Shown here: positions 45,735 to 58,900 of the stretch, piece after piece
How the letters are laid out: each line of letters begins with the position of its first letter
Position numbering within the stretch: the first letter of the stretch is position 1
Assembly (NCBI GenBank): GCA_040954595.2
Contig: CM082597.2
Location: forward strand, 558,001 to 622,000
Reading direction: 5' to 3'
Length of the DNA stretch: 64,000 nucleotides
Source: Balanoglossus misakiensis
Lineage: Eukaryota > Hemichordata
Made by a program: the position numbers and the translations under genes
The notes under the pieces: model-generated
Seen by the model: only the letters and a program-made list of their open reading frames with translations
Databases searched by the model: none
What the model was told of the DNA's origin: nothing

Positions 45735-48030
45735 TTATTTTGGTCTGATAGTGCCGGTATACTGGTAGTTGCACTCATAAGCTTTCTTGGCTGGGTTGAA
45801 ACTACCACCCCAGCAGGTTAGGAGGACGTACAGACGTTGGTACTGGGCGTGTTGTGTAGTAACGTCTACGACGTTGCTAGGCAACTGGTTCCCGTTGTAG
45901 GCGATCACATGAGAGCCCTCTACGGTACAGTCGGCTTGATCGCAGATGTGTTGAGTGAAAGCGCTGATGTCGTCGGTTCCGAAGACGACCGATCGAATCA
46001 TGTAATCGTCAGTTGTTTCTTTGTTGGCACAGAAGGAGACTTCGAGAATCACCTGTTCTTGGTAGAGCAGTTGCTCAGTTGTTGAGGTCTCAGCAATCTC
46101 GGATAAGTAATATATATCTTCGTTTGCTTTGGGGAAGTGAATATTCGGGTTTCTCATCAAGGCAGAGCTTTCTTTGATGTAGTAATATTCCTACAAATTC
46201 AAAATAATCAACAAGAAATAATAAACATTATATGATGGATGAATTGTTAGAAAACGGAGCACGGTGATATTGGCCACAGTGGAGTGACTGTGGTGAGGCT
46301 ATCAACGATAACTTCGTTTATTTTGCGCAGAACACGACAAATGTTCAAATGTCAGTCCTGACAAGATTGTTGTTAACAATGCAAATCGAAACTTATAATA
46401 ATAATATGATACAATGATGACACACACGCATATAAACAGTCCTCTCAAACATCATTACTAGTATCAACTTACGTCGAACTTGGGCTTGGGATTGAATTGT
46501 ACGTTGACCGTGAACGAGACAGCTGATATCCTGCCTGCAGTGGTGACGATGAAGAGGTCTTTGGTGGAGTTCCAATTTGATACGTTACAGAACGGAACTG
46601 CTGTCTGTCCAGCTGGATGATTGTGACAAAGTGCTGCCGTTTCGCTCTGAAAACGTAATGTATATACATGTAGTTGACATACGGTCCTGCATGGAGGGAC
46701 CCTGGTCGTGGTCTGTTAGTCTGTTCCCCAGCCCATCCCCTCCCCTGGCTGCATAGGGATCAGACTGGTGATCTGTCTCCATTGTGAAGCTTCAGTCTCA
46801 GTCTCAGTATCTCACTTTTTAATCAAATGGGTCGTGCAGTGCAAAGCGTGTCAAGTTTTTTTCGGTCAGTCAATCAAAAAAGGGTTAAGCTTGATTGTAT
46901 TTGCTATGCATAGTCTACGATGTGACACGCCGATTTCAATAAAGTCTGGGTCGGAGGTCACAATATGAAGTATGTCTTGAAGGCACCATATTATTCTATA
47001 CACGTACAACACGTACAGACTGTAGGCCAACTGTTCAGTGGGCCCTGTTTGGACACTGGTATTTTTTCGATCTGATAAGATTGTTTCTCACCTTCTTAGC
47101 GTCATCCACGACGTAAAAGTAGACAACTCCTTTCACGGGGTTCCATTCTGGGTTGTTGTTCAGAAGTATAGTGATGGTGACAGAACTGCCGATGAATTGA
47201 CCACACGTAGTTGCGGCAAAAACTTGCTGCTGTTCAGCTAGGACAGTTTTAACAGAACGCGTGACGTAACGAGTTCCAATCTCAATGGTCTTTGTTCCAA
47301 AAGAGCCAGATATGGCTGAAAACGAAAACGGAAAACTTTAATTTATTTTCGTTTTAATTGCCATGGTCAGAAATTCTCAGAAAGCTGTGCCAAGGACATA
47401 AAGTTAATATATAACTGAATGACCAACATTAGAAATTGGCCACATGTCTGTGGCCACGCAGCTGTGGAATTTTACCCGCCCCCTCCGCGCACCTGTTTTT
47501 TTTTAAACCGCCGTTGCGAGTTTGAGATGAATGAAACTTTCTGTGTGAGAATACGACGCGAGAGTTCGCCAAATTGGCCGGGCTTCAAAACGTGCGGCGC
47601 GAGACTCATACCAAATTGGCCGGGGCTTCTTTCGGTTGTTATACTGAACAATGGGTACTAATTTTTTACAAGTTGTTAGCATTGCTCTAAGACTTTTACT
47701 ACCATGATAAATCATCAGTTCTTACGAAGGAATTAACTCTGATCATAGCATGACATATCTGCTTCTGAACAGCAGTTACTCAAGCGTGATTACAGCACAA
47801 AACTGAAGCTGTCAAATTACAGTAGAAAGAAAGATAGAAAGGGAACGCATGTCTTGGTTAAATGTTAAATGGGCGTGTCCTTAGCAAGTAACTTGTTCGT
47901 TTTCTAAAAAGTTAAAGATTTGTGAAAAACAGCACAAGACGACAAATATGTCTTGAAAAATAGGAAGAACTAGAAGTTACAACTTACCACAGAACAGAAG
48001 AAGGACGATAGCATTAAGAAAATTGGCCAT
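45735..48030 (-). CDS. Secreted protein of unrecognised family, paralogue 2
   Basis: Four minus-strand exons (47988-48030, 47092-47315, 46473-46646, 45735-46190) close to 298 residues with the same phases as the paralogue at 42223-43644. Exon 1 is a signal-peptide exon of 14 codons plus one base. Shared blocks: GTRYVT, FAATTCGQFIG, GVVYFYVVDD, WNSTKDLFIVT, SFCANKETTD, VFGTDDISAFTQ and LLTCWGG. Cysteines are conserved between the copies in the ATTC, SFC and ICD blocks. No known domain is evident. The TAA stop lies inside an AATAAA hexamer. A TATA box lies about 96 bp upstream, and an alternative first exon with its own TATA box lies at 48770-48812. Confidence 0.75.
47558..47630 (+). repeat. 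Short tandem repeat with CCAAATTGGCCGGG core
   Basis: Two copies of CGCGAGA..CCAAATTGGCCGGG-GCTTC lie about 41 bp apart in intron 1 of paralogue 2. This is a GC-rich island in an AT-rich intron. Confidence 0.5.
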
Positions 48031-48125
48031 GACGCCGAGAGGTGTTTGACGATAGATTCGGTTCAGGTGTTCCTACCAAGTCTCTGCTTGCCGCTCTCAC
48101 TGTCCCGCACAGTCCCCGCCACGAC

Positions 48126-48132
48126 TTATATA
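48126..48132 (-). promoter_or_regulatory. TATA box of paralogue 2
   Basis: Minus-strand GGGTATATAAGTC, about 96 bp upstream of the ATG at 48030. Confidence 0.55.
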
Positions 48133-48769
48133 CCCGTGGCGCGGACACTGAAGTGTATAACTCTTGACTGGTCAAAGTTCAAACTAAGTCACTCGATAGC
48201 AGCGATTTCTTGGTAATATACCTTTAATAGCATAAATAACGGACGACACCCACGCCACAAACGGACATATGACAAACACCAAGGCCAGTTTGCTTTTATC
48301 ATCCTACGAGGTCAAGTTGAGTTTCGAATTCTCACGCGATTTACAGGAATTAAGAGTCACGCTTATTTTAACCCCTTGCACGATATTTTCACATGACAGT
48401 TATTTCTGATATCGGGTTGAAACGAGACATAAATCGACAGGAAATGCGGAAAAAACGTATGACTTTGCTGAACGAGGAAGCGTTTCCGTGTCGGGTTCGA
48501 TTATCAGAAAGTCTTTACAGCCACTTGTGCCGTTTTAGTCGTTGTTTCGTGTATGACCATGCGATGCTTATGAAACACTGAATTAACACTTGTCCACTTC
48601 ATGATTAGGGCCAGGTCATGGTCACTCAATGAGTGTGACTTAAGTCCAATTTTTAGACCAATCACGTGACGTCATTTCACCCCGCCTTCCAAATCGACCA
48701 CCATGGGCAACGCCCACCAATAACCAATAAAACCGCTTTAAAAAGTTTACCAAAGTTATAAATACTTAC

Positions 48770-48812
48770 CGCAAAGGGTCAAAACTACCAAGACAATTAG
48801 CTTTGGGACCAT
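48770..48812 (-). other. Alternative or orphan signal-peptide first exon
   Basis: An ATG at 48812 opens 14 hydrophobic codons (MVPKLIVLVVLTLC) plus one base and ends at a GTAAGTA donor. Length (43 nt) and phase equal exon 1 of paralogue 2 (47988-48030), so it can splice in frame to the exon at 47315. Its own TATA box lies upstream. It may be an alternative start or the remains of a third paralogue whose other exons are gone. Confidence 0.6.
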
Positions 48813-48888
48813 CTTGACTGCGATTTATTTACGACGCTCTCTGTCTGGGTTGGGGAAAGTACTTTGTAAAACTGGCGAAGATGTCTGG

Positions 48889-48896
48889 TATATATA
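48889..48896 (-). promoter_or_regulatory. TATA box of the alternative first exon
   Basis: Minus-strand TTTATATATACC about 77 bp upstream of the ATG at 48812. Confidence 0.55.
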
Positions 48897-49262
48897 AAAC
48901 AAGCAACGCATGCGCAGGTACTGCTTGGAGAGGGACTTTCCATTTTGCGATACTCAGGTGATGTGAAGATATGATAATGGTGATCATTGTTAATATTGTT
49001 GTCTAGCTATTCTAGTCTAAGGGAACTTTCTGTTTCACAACTCATGTGATAATTTGAGAGGCACGACAATGGTTGTTTTGTCACCCGCACCCTAGCAATC
49101 AATCAAAGTGCTGACCAATATGATTTCCACATTTCTCACGTGAGTTATATCGCTTGTAGATTGTGTCACCGTACTTTGCATACTAACCACAGTTACCGAG
49201 AATACCTTGATACATAGACGGTAAACGGACAGGCAGGCAGGTCGATGGACAGACAACCTTCC

Positions 49263-49412
49263 AACCAACCAAAGTGGCCAATATAGTAGCCACTTTACAG
49301 TCCATGTGCAATTTTCAAGTGCTTTAATTGATCTGTCTATAAAGGCTACCTGTCTATTATGGCCACTTTAGGAAATTCCCTTGACTGGCCACTAAAGAAA
49401 GTTTTGACTGTA
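49263..49412 (+). mobile_element. GGCCAC repeat with TTTGACTGTA terminus
   Basis: Contains AAAGTGGCCAATATAG, GTCCATGTGCAATTTTC, CTATAAAGGCTACCTGTC and TGACTGGCCACTAAAG, and ends TTTTGACTGTA. That end is the inverse of the ACAGTCAAA start of the copy at 37309, so the full element has terminal inverted repeats. Confidence 0.6.
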
Positions 49413-52100
49413 TCACACGCTTGCACAGCTACTCAGACGATGCCCAGAGGGGTTTTACAATTCCCGGTACTGACCTATCACTTATGAGGTGTGGGCGTAG
49501 AGGTTGTTTATTGCTATAGTTAATTTTTCTAGCGAAAGCAGAAACAAAAGTGAAAGTCATGCGATTCCGACTAAACACTCGTGATCTGGTGGTGACATTG
49601 TGGGCTTCTGCGCATGAGTGTATAAAGAGACTGGCGTGACTAAAGGTCATGCCCCTGTTTATTGAAGTAGAACTGTGGGGCACTGTGCTTCGTTGCACTC
49701 TGTGGGTTTGGTATACAGGTAGCTTACAGGTAAAGATACGGTCATACTAAAAGGGGTCATTGGCATCAATTTAGCGATTACTTTTGGAGACAGACAGAAC
49801 TGGTAACGCTGATAACATACTAGTACGCTCTGACCAGTAAGACTAGCGCTCCAACCACCAAGTGACGTCAAGAGGTGTCAAAATTATTTGACAAGCCCCA
49901 TCTGCTATGAACAAAAGATGTTTGTATCTTCCCAACAGTTTGGACGTACACCGATGACCTCCACCAGAGGTCACAGAGACACCAAGACGAGAAGTACAAA
50001 AACATACAGTTTGTGATATTAAAATCAATCACTGGAGACATTTTCGTAACCAACAACCATTGTAGAAAAAACAACACCCTTTGTTAGTAGCAGATGGGAT
50101 TGTCAACACTTTTCACACTTCCCGAATCCATTACCACATTCCACATATGGACCGTGGTAGGACTGACCCGCTTTGCTATTCATCACAGTGCACGTGGCAG
50201 CAAGTCACGTGATATGATAAAGATCATGGCGGTGACGTCTTCTCGCCGGCTTTTCATAGACGGCTGTGTTTGTATGTCTGTGGTTTGTTTTTCTGACAAT
50301 AATATCTCAGTACTTTGGGCATAAAACTGAAAACTATATGATGATTGCACTTCGGTTATCCTTTCAAAGTACATCTATGATCGCGTAATGAAGTGCTGTT
50401 CAACAGTAGGGGTTGAGTAATTAATTTGAAGAAGAGAAAGTGGGTACACGATAGTTGAAATCGAGGATATCAATCATTATCCAAAAAAGCCCAATCGCAA
50501 ACAATGGTAGTCAAAGTTGCACGTCGAGTTTAAAATTAAGAGTGGAGAGACGAACACGTGTACACACCATGCCATAAACAGTGGTCTAAATTGTGACAGA
50601 GAGAACGAATTTTAATTTGTCGCTTGATTAAACAGCCATTGACTTTGCATTCCGGAAATAAAAGCAAGCCGACAGATAATTACGTTTCAGAGTTATTTTG
50701 TAGTTAATTTATTATTTCTAGAACTTGCCCGGAGAGAAATTTAGGTAATTGTTCCAGTAAGCGCTCATTTTGGACTTGCACAGTCATCATCATGTGTTAC
50801 AACTATTCAAAGTGTTTTTGTCTATATTTTGATTGCCAAAATGGCGACTGTACAGCCTATAAAGATATTTATTCAGATTCGAATGAGAGTCAGAATTGGT
50901 AACAAATGTGACCAAAGCATGTAAGCTAGTATGAAAATTCACAATGAACTCAGGCTGTAAGTATTTGTGGGTTACCCGTGGTAGACTGGGTGACTTGAAC
51001 GTTTAACATTACACTGTACATATCAGGCCAATCCGTCGCCAAACCCTACATGAACAATTCATAATATAATCAATTAGGAAAGCGTTTTTCTGTACAAAAG
51101 AGAGCCTATGCAGAGTTTAGACTACTGCATCCAGTTATGGACCCTTGTGTGACGGTATAATCACTCCCACAAATTATTCAGATGGTTATATTGTTTTCTG
51201 CGCAGCATGTGACAATCGAATAGCCGTACTTAATCCTACTGCACTATCAGTGCCACGGTAGGTGATAGATGGAAAACTTTAGCTGACATAATCGATCAAG
51301 ACATTTACGATTTGATTTATCTGTAAAAGTTTCAATGATGAATTGCTGGATTGACATTATGCCTGGAGTAGTGCGATGATTGAAATATTCCATATGGGAA
51401 TCATTTCCTGACTGGAAGGAAAGTTTTACATGTATTTGGGGCACCAAGCGGAGTTGTGTTAACAGATTTACACCGAAACCACATTTCTTTACAACACAGT
51501 GATTCATTCACATCTGCAGTTCAGACGATCCCCTCTTTAATTTGACCCAACAGCGTTTTCCTGCAATATGATAAATAAAACATATTTTCTTTCGAAAAGC
51601 AAAACGTTTTCGTCTGTGTGTCTTGTCTTTGGGTTTTCGCTTTGAATCGATCGTGTGCACGATAGTATCTTACCAATTAGTACACTCTGTAGTTTCAACT
51701 CTAATTGGCCACTTATAATATCCTCGTGATTAACTCGAAAGTTATTTCGACTTAATTGGGTAATAATGTAACCTATACCAGCGCCGGCGGGCTTTGCCTT
51801 GTTAGTAAGCGCAGAGCTACTTTACCCAAACGTGTTTTTCAAGTTGTGACTCGTGTTTACATGTCTCAGGGAACGTTGCTAGGAGACTGACATTTCATGA
51901 AACATTGTACGGCGATGGTGATTGGCTATCGGCCAATTAATTCATTGCTGCAATTTTCAGCTCTCTCTCACGTGCATGTCATTCCAAACGTTTACCTTTT
52001 CCTCCTCATGGAAATGAAATATCCGTTTCCTCTTCAAACTTTGTCTGCTCGGCGGGGATCTCGATAAACAAAACAGCGGCGCGATTCTCTTCAAGAGAGA
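49413..52100. other. Intergenic region
   Basis: No exon, RNA gene or repeat that I can support. Short open frames on both strands lack splice sites or recognisable content. Confidence 0.5.
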
Positions 52101-52106
52101 AGCGAC

Positions 52107-52113
52107 TATAAAA
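52107..52113 (+). promoter_or_regulatory. TATA box of the lectin-GH9 gene
   Basis: TATAAAA in the context CGACTATAAAACG, 63 bp upstream of the ATG at 52170. Confidence 0.6.
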
Positions 52114-52169
52114 CGATTTCGCTGAAAGCGTATTTTGCATTCCACGAAGTTGCAGTGGAAAGAATAACG

Positions 52170-55100
52170 ATGTCGCGACGCGGTGTCGCGCTTTCACTCC
52201 TGCTTTGGAGTTTCATCATTATCGGAATCTCTGCATCTAGTTTGTCTGTAAGTATTTACAGATATTAAAGTCTTCGTGTTTCTCTTTTGAAGGCACTTAT
52301 CAGTTTCCACACATAATGTCACAAAATCTTTTCTAACGTGGCTTGATCGAGGAAAAAATATTTTTTTCATTGGATTTCAGAAAGATGGAGATTTGGGGGA
52401 AAGCAAAGCCCGAAACATCAGACAGACAGAAGGTGAGTCTGAATTTCAAATTATTATTGAAATCATTAATTTTGTATCAAAGGAATGGGTGAATGGAAGT
52501 AAATTTGCTGCAAAGTTACCAGGAATTTTAGAGGACCTTTACCATTGTGTTTGAAACAATTTGTTCTGTCATTCAAATTATTTGCATTGTGACTCCCCCA
52601 TAATTTTATTCTTAATTTTAAGAGAGAGAGTGATCTAAAGTTGCCATGTGCAAAATTCGAGAACATGTTTAAAACTTGGATTTTCGAGGCGAGTACTAAC
52701 CTTAATTATTAAACCCCGATTCTCTTGTGTGTTGAAGCTTCCACTACAACGTACTTCTACACGTATATCGACGATACCTCAATGACATGGGAAGACGCTA
52801 ATTATTACTGCCAAGATCGATGGGGGAAAGTTCTCAGCATACCAGATGTTGAAACTCAAAACTACATCGTTGACTGGATCGCCGTTCAAAACATAACCGG
52901 ACCAATTTACCTCGGTATTGAAAGGAAACCAGAAAGCAGTGGTTGGCAGTTTTTCAACGGGACTGATGTTTTGCACGACAGTTGGGCAAAAGGGGAACCA
53001 AACGACAACACGACCAGTTGTGCTGTTATCAGGTAAGAAAAATAAAATATGACGGGAAAGTAAGATGATGAAAAAGTGACACAAACGTTTATACTCAGCC
53101 CTCTTTTATTATTTGCAATGTCTTTCTATAATGTAAACGTTGTACATTGCACACATTAAGTGCTGTTTGTTATGGCGTTTCATCACAGCGTTAGGTTCAA
53201 CAATTTTGTTTTAAAATAAAATAAAATTCACTATTTGCTTTTAAGACCAAGCGTTGAACAAATGCATTCTTCACGAAATGTTTTCACAACCGATCGGAGG
53301 CACGAATCAAATAAATGGAACACTTCGCTCTTGTGAGGTACCGCCGGTAAATCACGTTTCTGATCAATCTAACTTTATGTTGGCGACAAAGTGGCATTTG
53401 CATATTTAGTTTTTCCGGATTTGCATACTGGTAAATTTTTCCACAAACAAAACCAGCTGTTTTTACACTATTGTTCACTGTATCCCAGAGTGTGACCGAT
53501 AAAAATGCAAACGTGAACACATTCTGCAGTTACGTAAAATAATATGCAAATTATTATTGACTGATATCGATTTCTTGGATCATAGTATTCATGCTCCTGT
53601 TAGGGGCGGGCCGACGAGGATTGGATGGGAAAACGTTGTCACCCTTATCACACTTACTTGACCCTCTCTGAAAGTAATGGTATAGCCCGAGGTAGTGAGT
53701 TGGTCGGTCTTCAGATCTCCAACATGCAGGATTTTACATACAAACATGTTTCCGTTGTGAAATGCCTTTGTCGGATATTCAAATGATTAGAAAAATGACT
53801 ATATGAAAATTAATTTCGCAAGAAAAGCAAGAAAGTTGATTGGAGTTTTGTGCGGCTACCTATAGCTGTGTGTAATATAGCTTGTGTGAAATTTCACCAT
53901 ATGGACCGGATGGCTGGAGTTCCTGTGCATTTGCACTGCAACTTGTCAATCATCTGGAGAGGTGAGCTCAACTGTGAAACAAATTGAGCTTTGCATTGCG
54001 AAGGGTGAAACTACTTTACGCACACAGCATGTGCCTATTCAGTGAAACGAACAGCTCTGTAATGGTAACCGTGGCGATCTTAATAGCGAGCTCGTGTTTC
54101 AGAGTTTCATCGACAGATTGACATACTGGGACCGTGATGCGTACATAGACGTGTCATTATCAGAAATGTTTTTTTTTTCATCCACTCTTTATTCACAGTG
54201 CCGACCATGGTTACTTCAATTGGACCAACTACAACTGCAGTGGTGGAGCCGCGTTTATTTGTCAATATGGTGAGTCGAGTTCTGAGAACACAACGTTGAC
54301 TAGTAGGCCGCCCTCTGAAAGATTCAGCATTTTCATAGGGGCGGACAAGTCTCTCATTGCATAATATGTAATGGAATGGTATCGTCTTCTTTGGTACAAT
54401 ACACATTGTGTGTTCCTAACCATATTGCTTTATTATGCTCTGTCATTGACGGAATGCTCAAGAATTTGCGGTTGGTACACCGCTTTTTTCGAAGCAAAGC
54501 CAAGCTGAGATGATAGCTTATAGGGTTGATATTTTGACGTTTTGTTGCAGACTGCAAACGCGACCCTTTTTGGTGTGTCCGTGGCGAAGTCGTCCATACT
54601 GCAGATACCTGTAGCTGTGACTGTGATAACAGATGGGGTGGACCACTGTGCGACGGTTAGTAAAATAGCTGTTTCCCGCTTATTGCGAGATCTCGCGAGA
54701 CTTGGTTTATTACCGTAGCATTGGGTTGGTACTCAAGTTTTGTATGCAACTGCAACCGCTGCAGAGATTAACAAAAAGTAACTTTTCTGTCATTGGGCCA
54801 TGTTTTGTTTGTCCCGTGTCACGTGAGAATGTCTTCCATATGACTTCCTAGCCACGCAAAGTCTCGGAGGGTCTCGTGAAGTTCGGAAAGTGGCCAATTT
54901 TTATTCTTCATGAAAAAAACGAGCGGCACTAAAATCCAGTATAGCCATACTGTGAAGGTACACTCCGGTCGTCAGTATGTTTCTCTGGACTCCGTTTGCG
55001 ATAATTAAAACTCTTTTCTGCATCCAGAAATAACTCTGTTTGTGAAACCCCTGTACGAAATGGGAATCGGAAAAGCGTCGTACTTCGAGGCCGAACAGTT

Positions 55101-55815
55101 CTGTGAAGACAAAAGAACTACTGTACCGAGTGTGCGTACTTTTCAGTTATGGAAAGCGTTGAAAGACTTTGTTGCTAAGAGAGCCTCGCTATTGGACAAG
55201 CTGATTTATGTTGACTTGCGATTGGTTAACGGCGTGTGGGCGGACAGCGCTGGGAATGTTCCAGAAATTTCAAAATGGCTGAGCGGAGAGCCTCAGTCTG
55301 GCGAGGAATGCGCCGTCATTAGGTATGTTGGCAGATTGGAAGACATTTATATGAAGTGTCACAACGCTCCTTCTGTGAATTTATTGTGAAGTATATCGTT
55401 TAACGAGGTTGTTAAGAAAATCCCGATAAACTCTCTCAAAATGATAAATCGTTTATTTTGATAGTTATATGTCTGCCATATTGCGCATGACGTCACTGTG
55501 AAAGAATCGCAACGAAAATTGGAAGAGCAATAATATATTACGATCTAAACTCTTAAAACTAACGCAGCTTTCAAATAAATTAACTGTAATAAATTATTTT
55601 CTCTTATGGTTTTCGGGTCGATGTAATAAATATGCTTTTGTACGCGATTGTCGATTGATGCATTTTCGAATGATTGCTTGTTAATGGTGTTTTTTTCCTT
55701 GTCACACAAATCATTAGCCCTGCGGACTCGTACAGATGGATATCCGTTAACTGCTCGGACGAAAACAAGTTCATGTGTGAATTCCGTGAGTTATCAACTA
55801 TTTATTCTGTCAGCT

Positions 55816-55903
<88 letters not shown>

Positions 55904-58900
55904 TGTGTGATTTCACCTTTCACTTAATCCTGTGTTCTTCACATGCTGCATTCTTTTCCACAGAATGTAACAAAGGTTATGAAAATTGGTGTATCCATGG
56001 TGACATCTTTGTCAAATTAGGCGGCGCTTGTGATTGCCAGTGTTGGCCTGGTTCATACGGCGAGAGATGTGAAGGTAAGAGATATAAAGTACACACAAAC
56101 TATGAAACATATTGAATAGTATAGTTGGCGAGTGTAGAACGGACTAAACCAATATGATAAACTCCAACCCATACGTTATTCATATTCAATCATTAATACT
56201 ACACTCTGCCTTAACGTCCCAGAATATGATTATGATGACGTCATCAACAAGACAATCCTGTTTTATGAGACCCAACGATCTGGGATGATATCTCAAGACA
56301 ATCGAATTTCCTGGAGAGGTGATTCTGCATTGGGGGATATGGGTTACCATGGTGAAGATCTCACTGGTGGTTGGTATGATGGTAAGATGATGATCATTAT
56401 TCCTGACGTCACATTCCGACAAAAGATGAAAACAAGGTGTTCGCCATCTTGTTTTAAGTGTGAACACAGAGATTGGCAGCCATTTTGAATTTCCAATTTT
56501 GAGACAATTTGCTTTCTTATTCAAAACATACTACCTTAAATTTACTTCTATCCCTTTTTATAGCTGGAGACCACATCAAAGTCACTTTCAAGCACACTGC
56601 CAGTGTGTGGAAACTGGCATGGGCGTTTCTAGAATTCAAAGACGCTTATGACTTGGCTGGTCAGACCCAGAATTTCTACAAATCTCTGAAATGGGGAAAT
56701 GACTACACTATGAAACTACACACCAACAGAAACATCAACTCAACAGTGTTTTACGTGCACGTGAGTGAATTGTTATTCCAACACAATAACGAATATTCAG
56801 TTTTATTCATGTTTTAGAACATTTATTCATTGATGAAATCATCAGATTACATGAGTGTATACAACCGATCAAATGCATGACGGTGATAAACTAACGGCAA
56901 TATTTACTGTTTCAGGTTGCTGATCCAGGACTTGATCACTCTTACTGGGGTAGACCAGAACAGATGATGATGTCACGACCTGCCTATCCATCCAATACAA
57001 CTCACCCTGCTACAGAAGTGGCGGGAAATGGAGCCGCATCTCTTGCTGCATCTTATCTGGTCTTCAAGGATCACGGTATGTCTTCAAGTCAAAGATCACT
57101 TTTATACACTTGAACAACCAAGATTTTCATTGTGTCCACACGTATTTTCATGTATTATTGCATTCAATATTAGGAGAGAACCATTTGTTTTCTTGGGGGT
57201 GGTCGAGGGTTTGGGTAGGTCAGCAACTTTTCAGGCACTGATAAAGACGTTTTCTTCTTATTGTCAGTCGTAATATTTTCAAAGCATTGCAGAAGAAAAT
57301 TGTTTATCCCTCTTCACCATCTGCTATCAATTCCCCCAACCCTCCACCCCAGAAATGAAATGGTTCTCCCCTTACGTTATTTTCTATTAACGTGCTGATG
57401 CAGATCCAACGTACGCCGCAGAATTACTGAGCCATGCCAGAGAATTGTACGAATTTGCCAACCAGTTCCGCGGTACGGTGGAAGAAAATATTCCAGAACT
57501 GGATTTTCTGTAAGTGTAGATATTGGATATTCATGTAATGTACATGTTAATTGCACAGGGACTGTAATAAAGTGACCAATATATAGAGGTGGCTACTAAC
57601 ATCATTTTAGCCCATGAATATTCATGTATAATTTTAAGTAAAGAAATCAAGACATGAAAGCCCTAAATCTAAATTTGGTAATTGAACTTTTCCTACTTAG
57701 GAGCGGTTCATATGGAGACGAACTCACCAACGCTGCATTGTGGCTGTACATAGCAACCAATGAAACAGCTTATCTAGATGCAGCTAAATCCTTCTATGTG
57801 GAATTCGGTCTTCACAAAGTTGATGCTTTGTTTACTAGAAACCGAATAGACATCGCCCTCCAGGTAAGATATAGCAATTACATATGTTACCAACTCTCAA
57901 TGTTTTTATGCTTATCCGTTAAAAGTATAGAAGATAGCAAGAATAGTTTCAATGACACTAAAGTAATGCCTTCGTGTGTGGTCTGCCGAATAGGTAAAGA
58001 TGTATCTGGTAACTGGTGATTCACAGTATTTAACACCGTTCACGGAAGGTCTGGCTAAATGGGGCAGAAGCCAGATAACATACACACGCAAAGGACTGGC
58101 TATGTATACATGGAACCGATCAATGAAAAGAGCCGGTACGTCAGCATTCACTGTTTTTATGTCGCCAGTGTTATTATCATATCAACATCCGCGCAAATTG
58201 ATTTAAGGTTGCTGCCATACGTAGACGTAACAGTAACTTGTGATAGTCTAGAGGTGGCCACTAACACAGATTTGACTGTATGTGTTAATGTGGTATATTT
58301 TTAGCCGACATCAGCTTCCTGGCGCTAATTGCCGCCAAGCATGGTATCCAAACTGAGGAGTACTTTGAATTCGCTCGAAGTCAAATCCATTACATGCTAG
58401 GAGACGGCGGAAGAAGTTACTTAACTGGGTTTGGAAGATATCCACCCGTACGTCCACACCACAGAGGCAGGTGAGTGCCCCTCTACGTCCAAATCAAATA
58501 TCTACATTGGGTCATTTGTCCGGTAGAAGAGCTATGATTAGTTCCTGAGCTATTAAGTGTTTCGTAAACCTTCAACAGTATAGGTGAACGCCTCCATCTA
58601 TGACCACTTCATATAAACTGACTGTCTAACTGTTTGTTTGTTGTATGTCTGTCTGTCTGTCTGTCCTCAATGACATTGAACTCCGTGTGTTGGCTATTTT
58701 CTCTACTTCACACGTCCACTGTACACCATTCTAAACTCCATTTTACAATGTTTACAGTTCTTGTCCGAACTTACCGTTGCCATGCGGCAAAGATGAGCGC
58801 AACTCACCTTATCCAAGTCCTCAAACACTGTACGGTGGATTGGTCGGCGGGCCCGACGATCGAGACAATTTCTTCGATGAACGACGTAATTGGGAACAAA

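Noticed and set aside
55648-55910. Val/Cys-rich frames in the lectin-GH9 gene
   Set aside because: Translations of the GT microsatellite in an intron.
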